Assembly: GCF_034119865.1 (NCBI RefSeq)
Contig: NZ_CP139421.1
Coordinates: 2,914,001 to 2,978,000, forward strand
Direction of reading: 5' to 3'
DNA: 64,000 nucleotides
DNA from: Algoriphagus sp. NG3
Lineage (GTDB): Bacteria; Bacteroidota; Bacteroidia; Cytophagales; Cyclobacteriaceae
Shown here: positions 8,306 through 17,339 of the stretch, piece after piece
How the letters are laid out: every line of letters starts with the position of its first letter
Numbering within the stretch: the stretch's first letter is position 1
Program-made: the position numbers and the translations under genes
The notes under the pieces: generated by a model
Seen by the model: the letters and a program-made list of their open reading frames with translations, nothing else
Databases searched by the model: none
What the model was told of the DNA's origin: nothing

Positions 8306-8379
8306 GGTCTACTTAGGGAGATTCGAACCCCTCTTCCACCTTCGTTAGCGGTGCACTATCCAATTATGCGACCAAGCCC
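8306..8379 (-). tRNA. Degenerate tRNA-like sequence (resembles tRNA-Arg), probably a pseudo-tRNA
   Basis: On the minus strand a 74-nt stretch begins GGGCTTGGT and ends AAGTAGACC. It contains a D-arm GCATAATTGGATAGTGC and a TTCGAAT T-loop inside a G-rich/C-rich stem. D-arm and T-loop are convincing. The acceptor stem pairs at only about 4 of 7 positions, and the anticodon arm (ACCGCTAACGAAGGTGG) does not fold into a clean 5-bp stem with a 7-nt loop; it looks like CTACGAA (Arg ACG) with one extra A. I therefore regard it as a decayed tRNA, possibly a former integration site, rather than a working gene. Confidence 0.45.
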
Positions 8380-8427
8380 TTTAAAAAGCCAAAATTTTCA
8401 ATCCTATTTAAAATGGATTTCTTAACG

Positions 8428-8508
8428 ATAACAGCTACTATATTTCAATCTTCCTTCATTAGACAATTCAAATGTAGAAATATTTTTTGATTGTATAACA
8501 GCTACTAT
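8428..8508 (+). promoter_or_regulatory. Upstream region of the cas operon with a 14-bp direct repeat
   Basis: The 14-mer ATAACAGCTACTAT occurs at 8428-8441 and again at 8495-8508, 67 bp apart, within 120 bp of the cas8b start. The second copy is only 39 bp before the start codon. An AT-rich stretch with TATTTTTTG (8481-8489) lies between the copies and roughly resembles the Bacteroidota -7 element. The repeat could be a binding site for a regulator of the cas operon. Confidence 0.45.
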
Positions 8509-8547
8509 TAAAAATATTTTTTATATTTATCAAAAAATCCACTCATA

Positions 8548-10383
8548 ATGCTATCAACTCTTGTAAAAATCGGTGAACAACTTCTGGATGGGAAGGGCAT
8601 TTGGGCTCAATTGACTTCGGAACCCAAATACAGTGATGATAAAACCAATTGGGTTTGCCCTATACTTTTTGATTGTGAAAATGGCCGTATCAACATTTTG
8701 AAAGATCAGATTTCAAGATTTAAACCAGAAGACTCCAGTATCAAGTTTCGGTATCTCAATACTGAATTATGGGGAAGGCGAGGAAAAAAATGTGCATTAA
8801 CAGTTGAGCCTAAAAATTTCGCCATGCTAGAAGAAACTCTATTTGGAAAGACATCTGGTGAAGCTGGGACTATGACCCGCACCATAGATGAATATCCACA
8901 ATTAGTCTCTAAGTCGATTTATGCAGCTTTATTGGAAATTCAGAAAAAACTGAATAGCGAAAGAGCAAAACTTGATATGGCTGAATTCAAGAAGGAGTTG
9001 AGCTTTGGAAAAGATGATGAAGCGGTTCTTTTCTATTCTGTAATCAAGTCAGCTAAAATTAATAATGGGCAACAAATTAATCTAATTGAATTAGACGGAT
9101 ATGATGAGTTTGTTCTAGAAAAGTTTGGCACTCAAGGAAGTGGGCAAGAAGGAATTGATTATGTAACCGGAAACAACATCAGTGATGTTCAGGAAGCTAA
9201 TTTTTCAGGCCGTTATAATATTCATAAGATTTTTCAAACAACAGCTTCTAATTATGCCTCAGGTTTTGCAGATTTTAGAAAAAACTTCCAGACAAACCAA
9301 TCGACCATTGCAGCACTTGATAAGGCTTCTGAGTATGCGCTGAGCAAATTGCAAACCCGTATTGCTGGAATCACTCATATTGTTATCCCAAACTTTCTGC
9401 ATAAAGATCTCGATGAATTGGATATAGAAGAAACCGAACTTTTTTTGGATAGGTCTTCAGAATTACTTTTTAAATACAGCAGTTTAGAAGCGGATGTTGA
9501 ACGGGAGTTACCAGATACCGATCTATTTTGGCTGAATTACATTGCTTTTGAGTCTGATGGTAATTCATTCAAGGTGATGAATCATATAAAGGATGTAAAT
9601 AGTAAGTATCTCAAGAAATTGACAGAAGTATTTGCTAGTACAGAAGGTAAATTCCGAAGTTACATTGGGGGGAAACTCCCCTTTAACTTCCAGTCTGTTT
9701 ATTATATGATTCCCAGCAGAGACAGTAATAAATCCAAAAACAATCCTGCCTTACATCTCTTCAAAGATATTCTGGAGCAAAGGAAAATTGAATCTGCCTT
9801 TTTGTTCCGTCATTTCACCAATCTGGCACTTTGTCATTGGTACGGAAGATATGCTGCATTCCCAAACATTAGGAAAAATGACTCTTTTGATTTCGCTATC
9901 AAAGATGCTGTTTTCAAATACTCAGCCTTAATCTATGCATTAAAAAAACTAAATATAGTCACAATGGAAAACAAGGAATCAGAACCATTAGAAAATCAGG
10001 TTCAGGTAGTTAAGTCTGATTTTCAGCAGAGAATTGACAACTTTTTTGAAAAAATGGAATATGGTACAAATGAAAAAACCATGTTTTACCTAGGAAGAAT
10101 CTTGTCTTCAATTGCCTACGCCCAATACAAGAAAGGCCATGAATCTAAGCCAGTTATGAATAAAATCAATTTCAATGGTATGGATGTTCAATCTATAATA
10201 AGACTTAGTTTGGACTTATCAGAAAAGGTACGACAGTATAACCTGCACCGTGAAACTGAAGGCAATTTTGCAAGATTCCGAGAGAACTTCAATGAAAAAC
10301 AATGGAATATGAGCAGTGAACAAAATGTATTTTACCTAATGGCTGGATACTCTTTTGGCTTAACAAAATCCGACAACAACTAA
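8548..10383 (+). CDS. cas8b: Type I-B Cascade large subunit Cas8b (TM1802/Csh1-like)
   Basis: A 611-residue protein at the head of the cas operon, in the position of the large Cascade subunit that recognises the PAM and recruits Cas3. It fits the TM1802-like Cas8b group in length and position. The N-terminal segment has NWVCPILFDCENGRINIL and GRRGKKCALTVEPKNFAMLE, the middle TMTRTIDEYPQLVSKSIYAA. The Cas8 family is very divergent, so the assignment rests mainly on context: 12 nt upstream of cas7, with cas5 and cas3 following. The start at 8548 is the first ATG after the regulatory region. Confidence 0.85.
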   Translation: MLSTLVKIGEQLLDGKGIWAQLTSEPKYSDDKTNWVCPILFDCENGRINILKDQISRFKPEDSSIKFRYLNTELWGRRGKKCALTVEPKNFAMLEETLFGKTSGEAGTMTRTIDEYPQLVSKSIYAALLEIQKKLNSERAKLDMAEFKKELSFGKDDEAVLFYSVIKSAKINNGQQINLIELDGYDEFVLEKFGTQGSGQEGIDYVTGNNISDVQEANFSGRYNIHKIFQTTASNYASGFADFRKNFQTNQSTIAALDKASEYALSKLQTRIAGITHIVIPNFLHKDLDELDIEETELFLDRSSELLFKYSSLEADVERELPDTDLFWLNYIAFESDGNSFKVMNHIKDVNSKYLKKLTEVFASTEGKFRSYIGGKLPFNFQSVYYMIPSRDSNKSKNNPALHLFKDILEQRKIESAFLFRHFTNLALCHWYGRYAAFPNIRKNDSFDFAIKDAVFKYSALIYALKKLNIVTMENKESEPLENQVQVVKSDFQQRIDNFFEKMEYGTNEKTMFYLGRILSSIAYAQYKKGHESKPVMNKINFNGMDVQSIIRLSLDLSEKVRQYNLHRETEGNFARFRENFNEKQWNMSSEQNVFYLMAGYSFGLTKSDNN

Positions 10384-10395
10384 ACTATTTGAACC

Positions 10396-11391
10396 ATGTC
10401 TGTAATTCAAAACAATTCCGACTTCCTATTTCTTTACGAAGCAATCAACTGCAATCCCAATGGTGATCCTGACCAGGAAAATAAGCCCAGGATGGATTAT
10501 GATACTCAAACGAACCTTGTAACCGATACACGCTTGAAGCGCTATATCCGTGATTATTTTATGCAAGAAGGCTTCGATGTATTTGTGGCAATGGAAGAAG
10601 GAAGCAAAGTTAATCCGGATACCAAGTTTGTAGCTGTTGTCGAAAAATTATTGGCAGAGCCATCTAAAGCTGCGCAATTCTTTGAAGGGAATGAGGATAT
10701 GGCCAAGGCTTTTATGGAAATAATCAAAGAAAAGAAAGACAGTGAAGGAGTTTTTAAAGCTTTACAAAATAAGAAAAACAAAAAGCTCAATTATTTTATT
10801 CTGGAGAAACTAGTCCGTGACACCTTTTTGGATATTCGCCTTTTTGGGAGTGCTTTCGCAGTAAAGGAATTTACTAGAGCTTACACCGGGCCAGTTCAAA
10901 TCAACTGGGGCTATTCTTTAAACAAGGTTTACCAAATTGATTCCAATTCTATTGTAACCATTATGAATGATGACAGTAGCACTTTTGGTAAGGATTACCG
11001 GGTGCATTATAGTTTACTTTCCTTTCATGGTGTGGTGAATAAACATTCTGCTAAAACCACTGGACTTTCCAGTAATGACATGGAAAAATTTCGTGATGGT
11101 ATATGGAATGCTATTCCTTCATTGCCCACACGATCCAAACTAAATCAATATCCTAAGCTTTATCTGGAAATAATTTACAATGACGGCTATCATAATGGGC
11201 ATTTTGGTGATCTTAGAAACTACGTGAAATGTGAGCCAAACACAGAAACCGGAGATTTCAAAAAAGTCAGAAATTACAACAATCTGGACATGGACTTTAG
11301 TGCTTTAGAAAAGCTCATCGCCGACAATAAAGGAAGCGTTATTAAAGACGTAATCATCAAGACCGCAGAAGGGATTTCTTTTAATTCATAA
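10396..11391 (+). CDS. cas7: Type I-B Cascade backbone protein Cas7 (Csh2)
   Basis: A 331-residue protein that forms the helical crRNA-binding backbone of Cascade. The N-terminus is diagnostic: FLYEAINCNPNGDPDQENKP followed by RMDYDTQTNLVTDTRLKRYI matches the Csh2/Cst2-type Cas7 signature (NPNGDP...TDxRLKR). Later GPVQINWGYSLNKVYQID and FGKDYRVHYSLLSFHGVVNK are also family blocks. It lies 12 nt after cas8b and 4 nt before cas5, so it is translated from the same message. Confidence 0.93.
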   Translation: MSVIQNNSDFLFLYEAINCNPNGDPDQENKPRMDYDTQTNLVTDTRLKRYIRDYFMQEGFDVFVAMEEGSKVNPDTKFVAVVEKLLAEPSKAAQFFEGNEDMAKAFMEIIKEKKDSEGVFKALQNKKNKKLNYFILEKLVRDTFLDIRLFGSAFAVKEFTRAYTGPVQINWGYSLNKVYQIDSNSIVTIMNDDSSTFGKDYRVHYSLLSFHGVVNKHSAKTTGLSSNDMEKFRDGIWNAIPSLPTRSKLNQYPKLYLEIIYNDGYHNGHFGDLRNYVKCEPNTETGDFKKVRNYNNLDMDFSALEKLIADNKGSVIKDVIIKTAEGISFNS

Positions 11392-11395
11392 TCTT

Positions 11396-12181
11396 ATGGA
11401 AGTTCTTTCATTAGATATTGAAGGTAAGTTTGCGCATTTTAGAAAATTCCATGGCAATAATACGGCAATGAGTTATTCCATTCCCCCACGTACCACTATT
11501 ATAGGAATACTTGCTGCTATTATGGGTGAACCAAAGGATTCCTATTATGTGAGTTTTCGGCATGAAAATCTAAAAATCGGTATTCGAGTTTTATCAGATT
11601 TGAAGAAATCATTTCACCGACTAAATTACCTTAAAATAACTGGCTCAGGTGATTTTGGAGGAAAGAATGGCCGAATTCAAACTCCCTTTGAAGTGGTAAC
11701 AGGTCATGACTTAAAATCCGGAATGGTTACATACCGGATTTATATTTCTGCCGGGCTAGATGACACAGTATATCAGTTTTTAAAAAAATCTCTGACAAAC
11801 TCCGAAAGACGGTTTAATATAAGTTTAGGTGTCGCAGGTTTTTCCGCATTTATATCAAAAGTCCAGGTGCTCGAAGGCACCAAACTAAGTGGAAATTCTG
11901 ATTGGCTCCTTATGCATTCTGCTTGTAACAGTGATGAAGTTGATGAAATCGATTTTCCCGATGATGCAGAATTTCGGTTTAATCATATTGAAGAAGAATT
12001 GCTGCCAGCTGATTTTATAGGAGGAGAACAAGGACGGGAGTTATTCCGGATGAACCGGGTCTTATTTGCTACCAAAAACTTCCCGATGCGGGTAATCCTC
12101 AATGGAGATTATTATAGATTAGAAGCCAACGGTAGTGTCGAGAATATTCAATTTCTGGAATATGCAGGTGTTTTCACATAG
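11396..12181 (+). CDS. cas5: Type I-B Cascade protein Cas5
   Basis: A 261-residue RAMP protein that caps the 5' handle of the crRNA. The N-terminus MEVLSLDIEGKFAHFRKFHG and then SYSIPPRTTIIGILAAIMGE are the classic Cas5 motifs (beta-strand, aromatic FRK, then PPRTT-GhhAAI). It starts 4 nt after cas7 ends. The 3' end overlaps the cas3 start by about 20 nt, implying translational coupling. Confidence 0.93.
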   Translation: MEVLSLDIEGKFAHFRKFHGNNTAMSYSIPPRTTIIGILAAIMGEPKDSYYVSFRHENLKIGIRVLSDLKKSFHRLNYLKITGSGDFGGKNGRIQTPFEVVTGHDLKSGMVTYRIYISAGLDDTVYQFLKKSLTNSERRFNISLGVAGFSAFISKVQVLEGTKLSGNSDWLLMHSACNSDEVDEIDFPDDAEFRFNHIEEELLPADFIGGEQGRELFRMNRVLFATKNFPMRVILNGDYYRLEANGSVENIQFLEYAGVFT

Positions 12182-14579
12182 TAAAGAAGAACATGGAAAA
12201 AGATCGGGGAGTAAATTACTGATAGTTCATTTAAATGGGGTACATGAAAAAGCCCTAAATCATCTTTCTCCTAGGGTATCATTTCATGCTAACCTAAACA
12301 TCTCCGAATTGATCAGTGTAGTCTGTTGGCTTCATGATTTGGGTAAATACACCTCATATTTTCAAACTTACCTTTTAAATCCAGAAAAAGCGGAACAGCA
12401 TTTAAAGGCACATTCTAACATTGGTGCACATACGGCATTTAACTATTTCTATTCAAATCCCAAGATGTCACTTATTGCATTTTATTTAATTAAAATGCAC
12501 CATAGTAATTTAATAAACATTGATTTGGTTCTATTTCCTGACAATGCTTCTACCCGAATTCAGGAACCAGAGATCTTTCATAAACAGAAGAGCGCGTTAG
12601 CAAGTTTAGGAGAGTTAAAGAACCAACTCAAAGGCTTTGAAGAATCTCAAATTGAATTATCCACACCAAAAGAATTACATACCCTTTACAAAAAGAATTT
12701 AAGAAAACAGACTTCAATTGATCATTACTTTATCACTAATTATCTTTTCTCACTGCTTATTGAAGCCGATAAATTAGACGCTTCTGACACAATTCCGTAT
12801 AGATCTGAAAATTTACCCTCCGCAGCTGTAGATGATCGATTTGGAAAACCAATATTTCCGAATTTGGAATTGCAAAAAATGTCACAGAACGAGTTACGAA
12901 ACTATGTCCGCTCGGAAGTAGTAAGCACTATTGAACGAGAGGATATCCTTGATAAAAGAATTTTCACTCTTGCTGCGCCCACTGGAATAGGTAAGACGAT
13001 GACCTCTCTTGATTTCGTATTGAAATTAAGAGCAAAAATTGCAAAAGAAGAACATTTTTTACCTCAGATTATTTACGGTTTACCCTTTATCAACATCATT
13101 GAGCAATCTTTGAACGAATATGAAATCACTCTGGGTAAGGGGAAAGTAATGGGGCACTATCAGTATGCTGATATTTTTGGAAAAGAAGAGGAGGGCAGAA
13201 ATGAACTTTCAGATGAAGAAACCTCATACACCCAAAAACAAATGTCATGGGACACATGGCAAAAAGATGTGGTGATTACTTCATTTGTCCAGCTGTTTGA
13301 AACTCTTATTGGTAACAGAAACAAGTTGTTAAAAAAATTCAGACACTTTGCAGATTCCATTATTATTTTGGACGAAGTACAAACGCTAGCTATTGAAAAA
13401 CTTCCAATAATAGGTGCTGCTCTTTTTTATTCTGCTAAATTTTTGAACGCCAGAGTCTTGATAATGACAGCTACCCAGCCGAAGATTTTTGAATTAATGA
13501 CACGGGAACTTCATATAGAGATTGACAGTCATAAATTAGAGCCGTTTAATATTTTGGAGAATGATGAAGCAGTGTTTAAATGCTTTAACAGAACTAAAAT
13601 AGTTCCTATAATCTCAGTAAGGATAGAAAACGATGGTTTCTTACGGCTTTTTGAAATGTATTGGTCTCTTGGAAAAAGCTGCCTTGTGGTAGTAAATAAG
13701 GTAAGTCGCTCTATAGAAATTTTAGAAGCTTTAAAACAATATTTAGAAGCTTTTCAAGGGGTGCAGCTATTCTACCTTTCCACAAACATTACTCCAATAG
13801 AGAGGCAACTAAGGATAAAAGAAATAAAGGAAAATTTAAAGGAAAAGTCCTGCATTCTTGTTGCCACTCAAGTGGTAGAAGCTGGAGTTGATTTAGACTT
13901 TGATATGGGATTTCGCGATTTGGGACCAATCGATTCTATAGTTCAGGTAGCTGGACGAATAAATCGTGAGAATTCAGAAGTGCGAAAAGGATCTCCTTTA
14001 TACATTGTGGATTTTGGAGATTGCCAAAAAATATATGGTGTAGCAACTGACATTAAATCCCGTAAAGCATTAGCAGAAAAAGAAATAGAGGAAAAAGACT
14101 ATAAGCAAATGGTTGAGACTTATTTCGATGAAATTTCTGACAATAATATGACGGATTTTAGTTTTTCTGAGGAAATATTCGAGGCCATGCAGAATCTGAA
14201 ATATTCATTTCCATCTTCCTCGCCTAAAAAGCATAAGACTGTTTCCGATTTTAAAATAATTGAAGAAAGTCATATGGGTATTAGTGTGTTTGTGGAATCA
14301 CCAGATGATTGTGAGGCAACAGATGCACGGGAAGCATATCAATCTTTACTTCTTGGTGGGCTAGACAAAGCCATTTTCGACAAAAGTTTTAAAAGGAATT
14401 TTAACCAGAGGATTATTGCTATACCGAGTTATTTGGATAAAGTAAATGAACTGAGAAAAGATAAAAATCTTTCGGATGATATTTTATGGATTCAACAACA
14501 TGACTTTGACTATTATTATGATCATCTCACAGGATTTAAACGCAATAAAGAAGCTTCAAACTCAGCCATTTCATTTTAA
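12162..14579 (+). CDS. cas3: Cas3 HD nuclease-helicase
   Basis: About 805 residues. Domains in order: an N-terminal HD nuclease with HLNGVHEKAL, CWLHDLGKYT (HD at about residues 58-59) and KMHHSN; then an SF2 helicase with Walker A APTGIGKT (about 272-279), the DEAD-box-like ILDEVQTLA (about 404), MTATQPK (motif III) and ATQVVEAGVDLDFDMGF plus QVAGRINR (motifs V and VI). It unwinds and degrades DNA recruited by Cascade. I prefer the ATG at 12162 (MQVFSHSKEEH, where SHSK matches the usual Cas3 N-terminus) over an upstream ATG at 12135. The gene overlaps cas5 and is followed by cas6 after 6 nt. Confidence 0.93.
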   Translation: MQVFSHSKEEHGKRSGSKLLIVHLNGVHEKALNHLSPRVSFHANLNISELISVVCWLHDLGKYTSYFQTYLLNPEKAEQHLKAHSNIGAHTAFNYFYSNPKMSLIAFYLIKMHHSNLINIDLVLFPDNASTRIQEPEIFHKQKSALASLGELKNQLKGFEESQIELSTPKELHTLYKKNLRKQTSIDHYFITNYLFSLLIEADKLDASDTIPYRSENLPSAAVDDRFGKPIFPNLELQKMSQNELRNYVRSEVVSTIEREDILDKRIFTLAAPTGIGKTMTSLDFVLKLRAKIAKEEHFLPQIIYGLPFINIIEQSLNEYEITLGKGKVMGHYQYADIFGKEEEGRNELSDEETSYTQKQMSWDTWQKDVVITSFVQLFETLIGNRNKLLKKFRHFADSIIILDEVQTLAIEKLPIIGAALFYSAKFLNARVLIMTATQPKIFELMTRELHIEIDSHKLEPFNILENDEAVFKCFNRTKIVPIISVRIENDGFLRLFEMYWSLGKSCLVVVNKVSRSIEILEALKQYLEAFQGVQLFYLSTNITPIERQLRIKEIKENLKEKSCILVATQVVEAGVDLDFDMGFRDLGPIDSIVQVAGRINRENSEVRKGSPLYIVDFGDCQKIYGVATDIKSRKALAEKEIEEKDYKQMVETYFDEISDNNMTDFSFSEEIFEAMQNLKYSFPSSSPKKHKTVSDFKIIEESHMGISVFVESPDDCEATDAREAYQSLLLGGLDKAIFDKSFKRNFNQRIIAIPSYLDKVNELRKDKNLSDDILWIQQHDFDYYYDHLTGFKRNKEASNSAISF

Positions 14580-14585
14580 ATAAAA

Positions 14586-15269
14586 ATGACCGTTACAACC
14601 CAAAACAAAATCTCCATTACCCGCATCCAGTTCCCGGAGATCAAACTATTGACTAGGGATGCCCACAAGCTGCGTGGTTATTTTGGTAATCTTTTTAAAG
14701 AACACTCCCCTATTCTGCATAATCACTACGAAGATGGCAGTCTGCGCTACAGATATCCTGCCGTCCAATACAAAGTCCTAAACGGAGTTCCTACGCTTAT
14801 CGGAATAGGTGAAGGAGCCGGCCTGTTACCCCAGCTTTTCCTGAAAATCAGGGAAATCACCCTGGATGGGGACACCTACCCCATCTCAAGTAAAAACATT
14901 CAGCACAATCAGCAACAAATTGGGTTCTCCGAGGAACTGCAATCCTATAGCTTTGATACGCTCTGGATGGCACTGAATCAGGATAATCACAAAACCTACA
15001 TCCACTTGGCTAGTGCCATAGAGAAAAAGAAAATGCTGAACAGCATTATTGTGGGACATGTATTGAGTTTATTCTCCAATATGAATATCATGCTAGATCC
15101 GGATCAGCGCCTGATGGCGATGACCCAGCTGCAGGAAAAATCAACCAAGTTCAAGGACAATACGATGATTGCTTTTACGGGGGAGTTTGTGATAAATGCG
15201 CATATTCCTGATGGATTGGGGCTTGGCAAGTCGGTGTCAAGGGGATTTGGTACCGTTAAAAAAATGTAG
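14586..15269 (+). CDS. cas6: CRISPR pre-crRNA endoribonuclease Cas6 (Cas6b-like)
   Basis: A 227-residue RAMP endonuclease that cuts within repeats to leave the 8-nt 5' handle. The C-terminal glycine-rich loop GLGKSVSRGFGTVKK is diagnostic of Cas6 proteins. HKLRGYFGNLFKEHSPILHN near the N-terminus contains candidate catalytic or RNA-binding His residues typical of the Bacteroidota Cas6b form. The repeat handle predicted here is ATTGAAAC, as expected for I-B. It sits between cas3 and cas1 with gaps of a few bases. Confidence 0.88.
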   Translation: MTVTTQNKISITRIQFPEIKLLTRDAHKLRGYFGNLFKEHSPILHNHYEDGSLRYRYPAVQYKVLNGVPTLIGIGEGAGLLPQLFLKIREITLDGDTYPISSKNIQHNQQQIGFSEELQSYSFDTLWMALNQDNHKTYIHLASAIEKKKMLNSIIVGHVLSLFSNMNIMLDPDQRLMAMTQLQEKSTKFKDNTMIAFTGEFVINAHIPDGLGLGKSVSRGFGTVKKM

Positions 15270-15272
15270 TCC

Positions 15273-16274
15273 ATGCAGATCTTTATCAATACCTATGGCA
15301 CTTACCTTCATGTCAAAGATGATATGTTTGAGATCAAAGTAAGAGAAGATAAAACTAAGCCTGTCAAGATCAACCATATCGCTGCGCATAAGATTACTTC
15401 CTTCATAGTCTCTAAGGGAGCAGCTATTACTACCGATGCCATAGCCCTGGCACTGCGGCATAATATAGATATCGTGGTCGTAGAGAAGGATGGACATCCC
15501 ATGGGGAGATTTTGGCACAGCAAGTTAGGCAGCACCACCAAAATCCGTAAACGGCAGCTGGAAGTTTCGATGAATGAAGATGGACTGAAATACATTAAAA
15601 GCTGGCTTGCAAAGAAACTTGAAAATCAGACTGATTTCTTGAATGACCTAAAAAAACACCGGCCCAATCATCAGGAAAAACTGGAGCATCGCATCAATTC
15701 AATTCTGGAACTCAGGAGCAAAATAACCGAGGTAGATGGAACTTCTATTAATGAGGTGGCAGAAAGTATCCGTGGATGGGAAGGATCTGCGGGCAGGCAT
15801 TACTTTGAAGCGCTTGCTCTTTGCATACCGGATGCTTATGCTTTTAAGGGGCGTAGTTTCAGACCGGCTAAAGATGCCTTCAATGCTATGCTCAATTATG
15901 CCTATGGGATTCTCTACAGCAGAGTAGAAAGAGGGCTGATGCTGGCAGGTCTGGATCCTTATATTGGATTTATGCACCGGGACGATTACAATATGAAAAG
16001 CTTGGTTTTTGATTACATAGAACCCTATAGAATCCACGCTGAACGGTTTGTCTTTAGGCAATTTTCAGGCAAAAAAATCAACAAAGTATTCTTTGACGAA
16101 TTCAACGGATCAGTTTCACTTAATGCAGAAGGAAAGGCATTCTTTGTAGCTCCTTATTTAGAATACCTTGACAGCGAGAAAATCCGCCATTCCGGCCGCA
16201 ACCAGACAAGAATGAACGCGCTGCAAATGGAAGCCCATGCCTTTGCCAATTTACTGATTGAAAAAACGACATAA
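15273..16274 (+). CDS. cas1: CRISPR adaptation integrase Cas1
   Basis: A 333-residue protein that integrates prespacers next to the leader with Cas2. The conserved metal ligands are visible: Glu in SAGRHYFEALALC, His in GFMHRDDYNMKSL and Asp in VFDYIEPYRIHAERFVFRQF. The N-terminal beta-domain (INTYGTYLHVKDDMFEIKVR) and the alpha-helical C-domain are complete. Length is normal. The gene starts 3 nt after cas6 ends and is followed by cas2. Confidence 0.96.
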   Translation: MQIFINTYGTYLHVKDDMFEIKVREDKTKPVKINHIAAHKITSFIVSKGAAITTDAIALALRHNIDIVVVEKDGHPMGRFWHSKLGSTTKIRKRQLEVSMNEDGLKYIKSWLAKKLENQTDFLNDLKKHRPNHQEKLEHRINSILELRSKITEVDGTSINEVAESIRGWEGSAGRHYFEALALCIPDAYAFKGRSFRPAKDAFNAMLNYAYGILYSRVERGLMLAGLDPYIGFMHRDDYNMKSLVFDYIEPYRIHAERFVFRQFSGKKINKVFFDEFNGSVSLNAEGKAFFVAPYLEYLDSEKIRHSGRNQTRMNALQMEAHAFANLLIEKTT

Positions 16275-16284
16275 TCTTAAAAAG

Positions 16285-16575
16285 ATGATAGTTTGGGTAT
16301 TGTATGATGTAAAAAACGACAAAGCAAGAACAAAGACTTCCAAAGCTTGTAAGCATGCGGGATTATACCGTGTTCAATATTCCTGCTTTCTCGGAACTTT
16401 GAACAAAAACGAAAAAGACAGTCTTCAACTGGAGATAGAATCCCTGATAGATGAAGAAATTGATAAAGTATATATTTTTAACATGAGCAAGGATGAATTG
16501 AAAAGCTGCGCTATGCTGGGTCAGGCCTTTGACGAAAAACTCATCAGTGATGAAGTGAGATCCCTGTTTTTCTAA
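16285..16575 (+). CDS. cas2: CRISPR adaptation protein Cas2
   Basis: A small ferredoxin-fold protein (96 residues from the preferred start) that dimerises and bridges two Cas1 dimers. The start MIVWVLYDVKNDKARTKTSK shows the catalytic-type Asp after a hydrophobic beta-strand. YRVQYSCFLGTLNKNEKD is the characteristic RVQYSVF-like box. I chose ATG 16285 because it places the first strand at the N-terminus; an upstream in-frame start at 16258 would overlap cas1. Its TAA stop overlaps the cas4 ATG (TAATG). Confidence 0.95.
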   Translation: MIVWVLYDVKNDKARTKTSKACKHAGLYRVQYSCFLGTLNKNEKDSLQLEIESLIDEEIDKVYIFNMSKDELKSCAMLGQAFDEKLISDEVRSLFF

Positions 16576-17150
16576 TGTACAGCTTCTATCCCTCCCAGAT
16601 CATCGAATACTTGTATTGCGCAAGGTTTACATATTTTGAGTATGTTCTGCGCATACCCCAATTTGAAGATAAGTTTCATAAGGTTCAAAGAGGGCGTGAT
16701 GTGCATCAGGAAAAATTGGAAAGGAACAAGACCTATCTCAGAAAGAAAATCGGGGCAGTAGAAAAGTGGCAGGACCAGTATTTAACGATGGAGGGCTTAA
16801 GAGGAAAGGTCGATGAGGTTCTTTTGTTGACGGATGGAAGTTATGCTCCCCTGGATTATAAGTTTGCTGAATGGAAAGAAAGGTTGTATGACACCTATCG
16901 TCAACAATTGATTTGCTACGCTGTATTGATAGAGCAAAATTTTAACGGAATTGTGACCAAGGGATATTTGGTATATACCCGATCATCCAATAAACTGATA
17001 GAAGTTCCTATTGATGAGGAATCCAAAAGACAAATTTTGAAAAGCATGGAAGCCATGGCAGAAATAATTTCAAAAAACCATTTCCCAAAAGGCACAAAAT
17101 TCAAGCAGCGTTGTTTAAATTGTACCTATAAAAATATATGCATCCAGTGA
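16575..17150 (+). CDS. cas4: CRISPR adaptation nuclease Cas4
   Basis: A 191-residue RecB-like exonuclease with an iron-sulfur cluster that trims prespacers and helps set the PAM end. Cys15 (EYLYCARF) and the C-terminal trio in QRCLNCTYKNICIQ (about C180, C183, C189) are the cluster ligands. The nuclease core shows PLDYKFAEW (motif II/III) and YRQQLICYAVLIEQ (QhxxY motif). It is the last gene of the operon, and the array leader follows directly. Confidence 0.95.
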   Translation: MYSFYPSQIIEYLYCARFTYFEYVLRIPQFEDKFHKVQRGRDVHQEKLERNKTYLRKKIGAVEKWQDQYLTMEGLRGKVDEVLLLTDGSYAPLDYKFAEWKERLYDTYRQQLICYAVLIEQNFNGIVTKGYLVYTRSSNKLIEVPIDEESKRQILKSMEAMAEIISKNHFPKGTKFKQRCLNCTYKNICIQ

Positions 17151-17339
17151 TCCGGGAGTGTTTTTATTTGACTCACATTAAAAAAAGCTCGTAAAACACA
17201 GACAAACAGTCTCTTATCAACACGGAAAATCTTTAAAATCATATAAATATGAGTTCTTTGACATCATGAAAACTAAGAAAAAGGGCATCACAAATAAACT
17301 ACATACAATTGGTATTGAGGGATTTAAGTCAACAATCGT
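17151..17339 (+). promoter_or_regulatory. CRISPR leader
   Basis: About 190 bp between cas4 and the first repeat, AT-rich and without a gene. It contains GTTCTTTGACATCATG (about 17250) and a GATTTAAG stretch directly before repeat 1. Position, composition and the array polarity (see the leader-distal variant block) identify this as the leader where Cas1-Cas2 integrate and the array promoter should lie. Confidence 0.8.
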
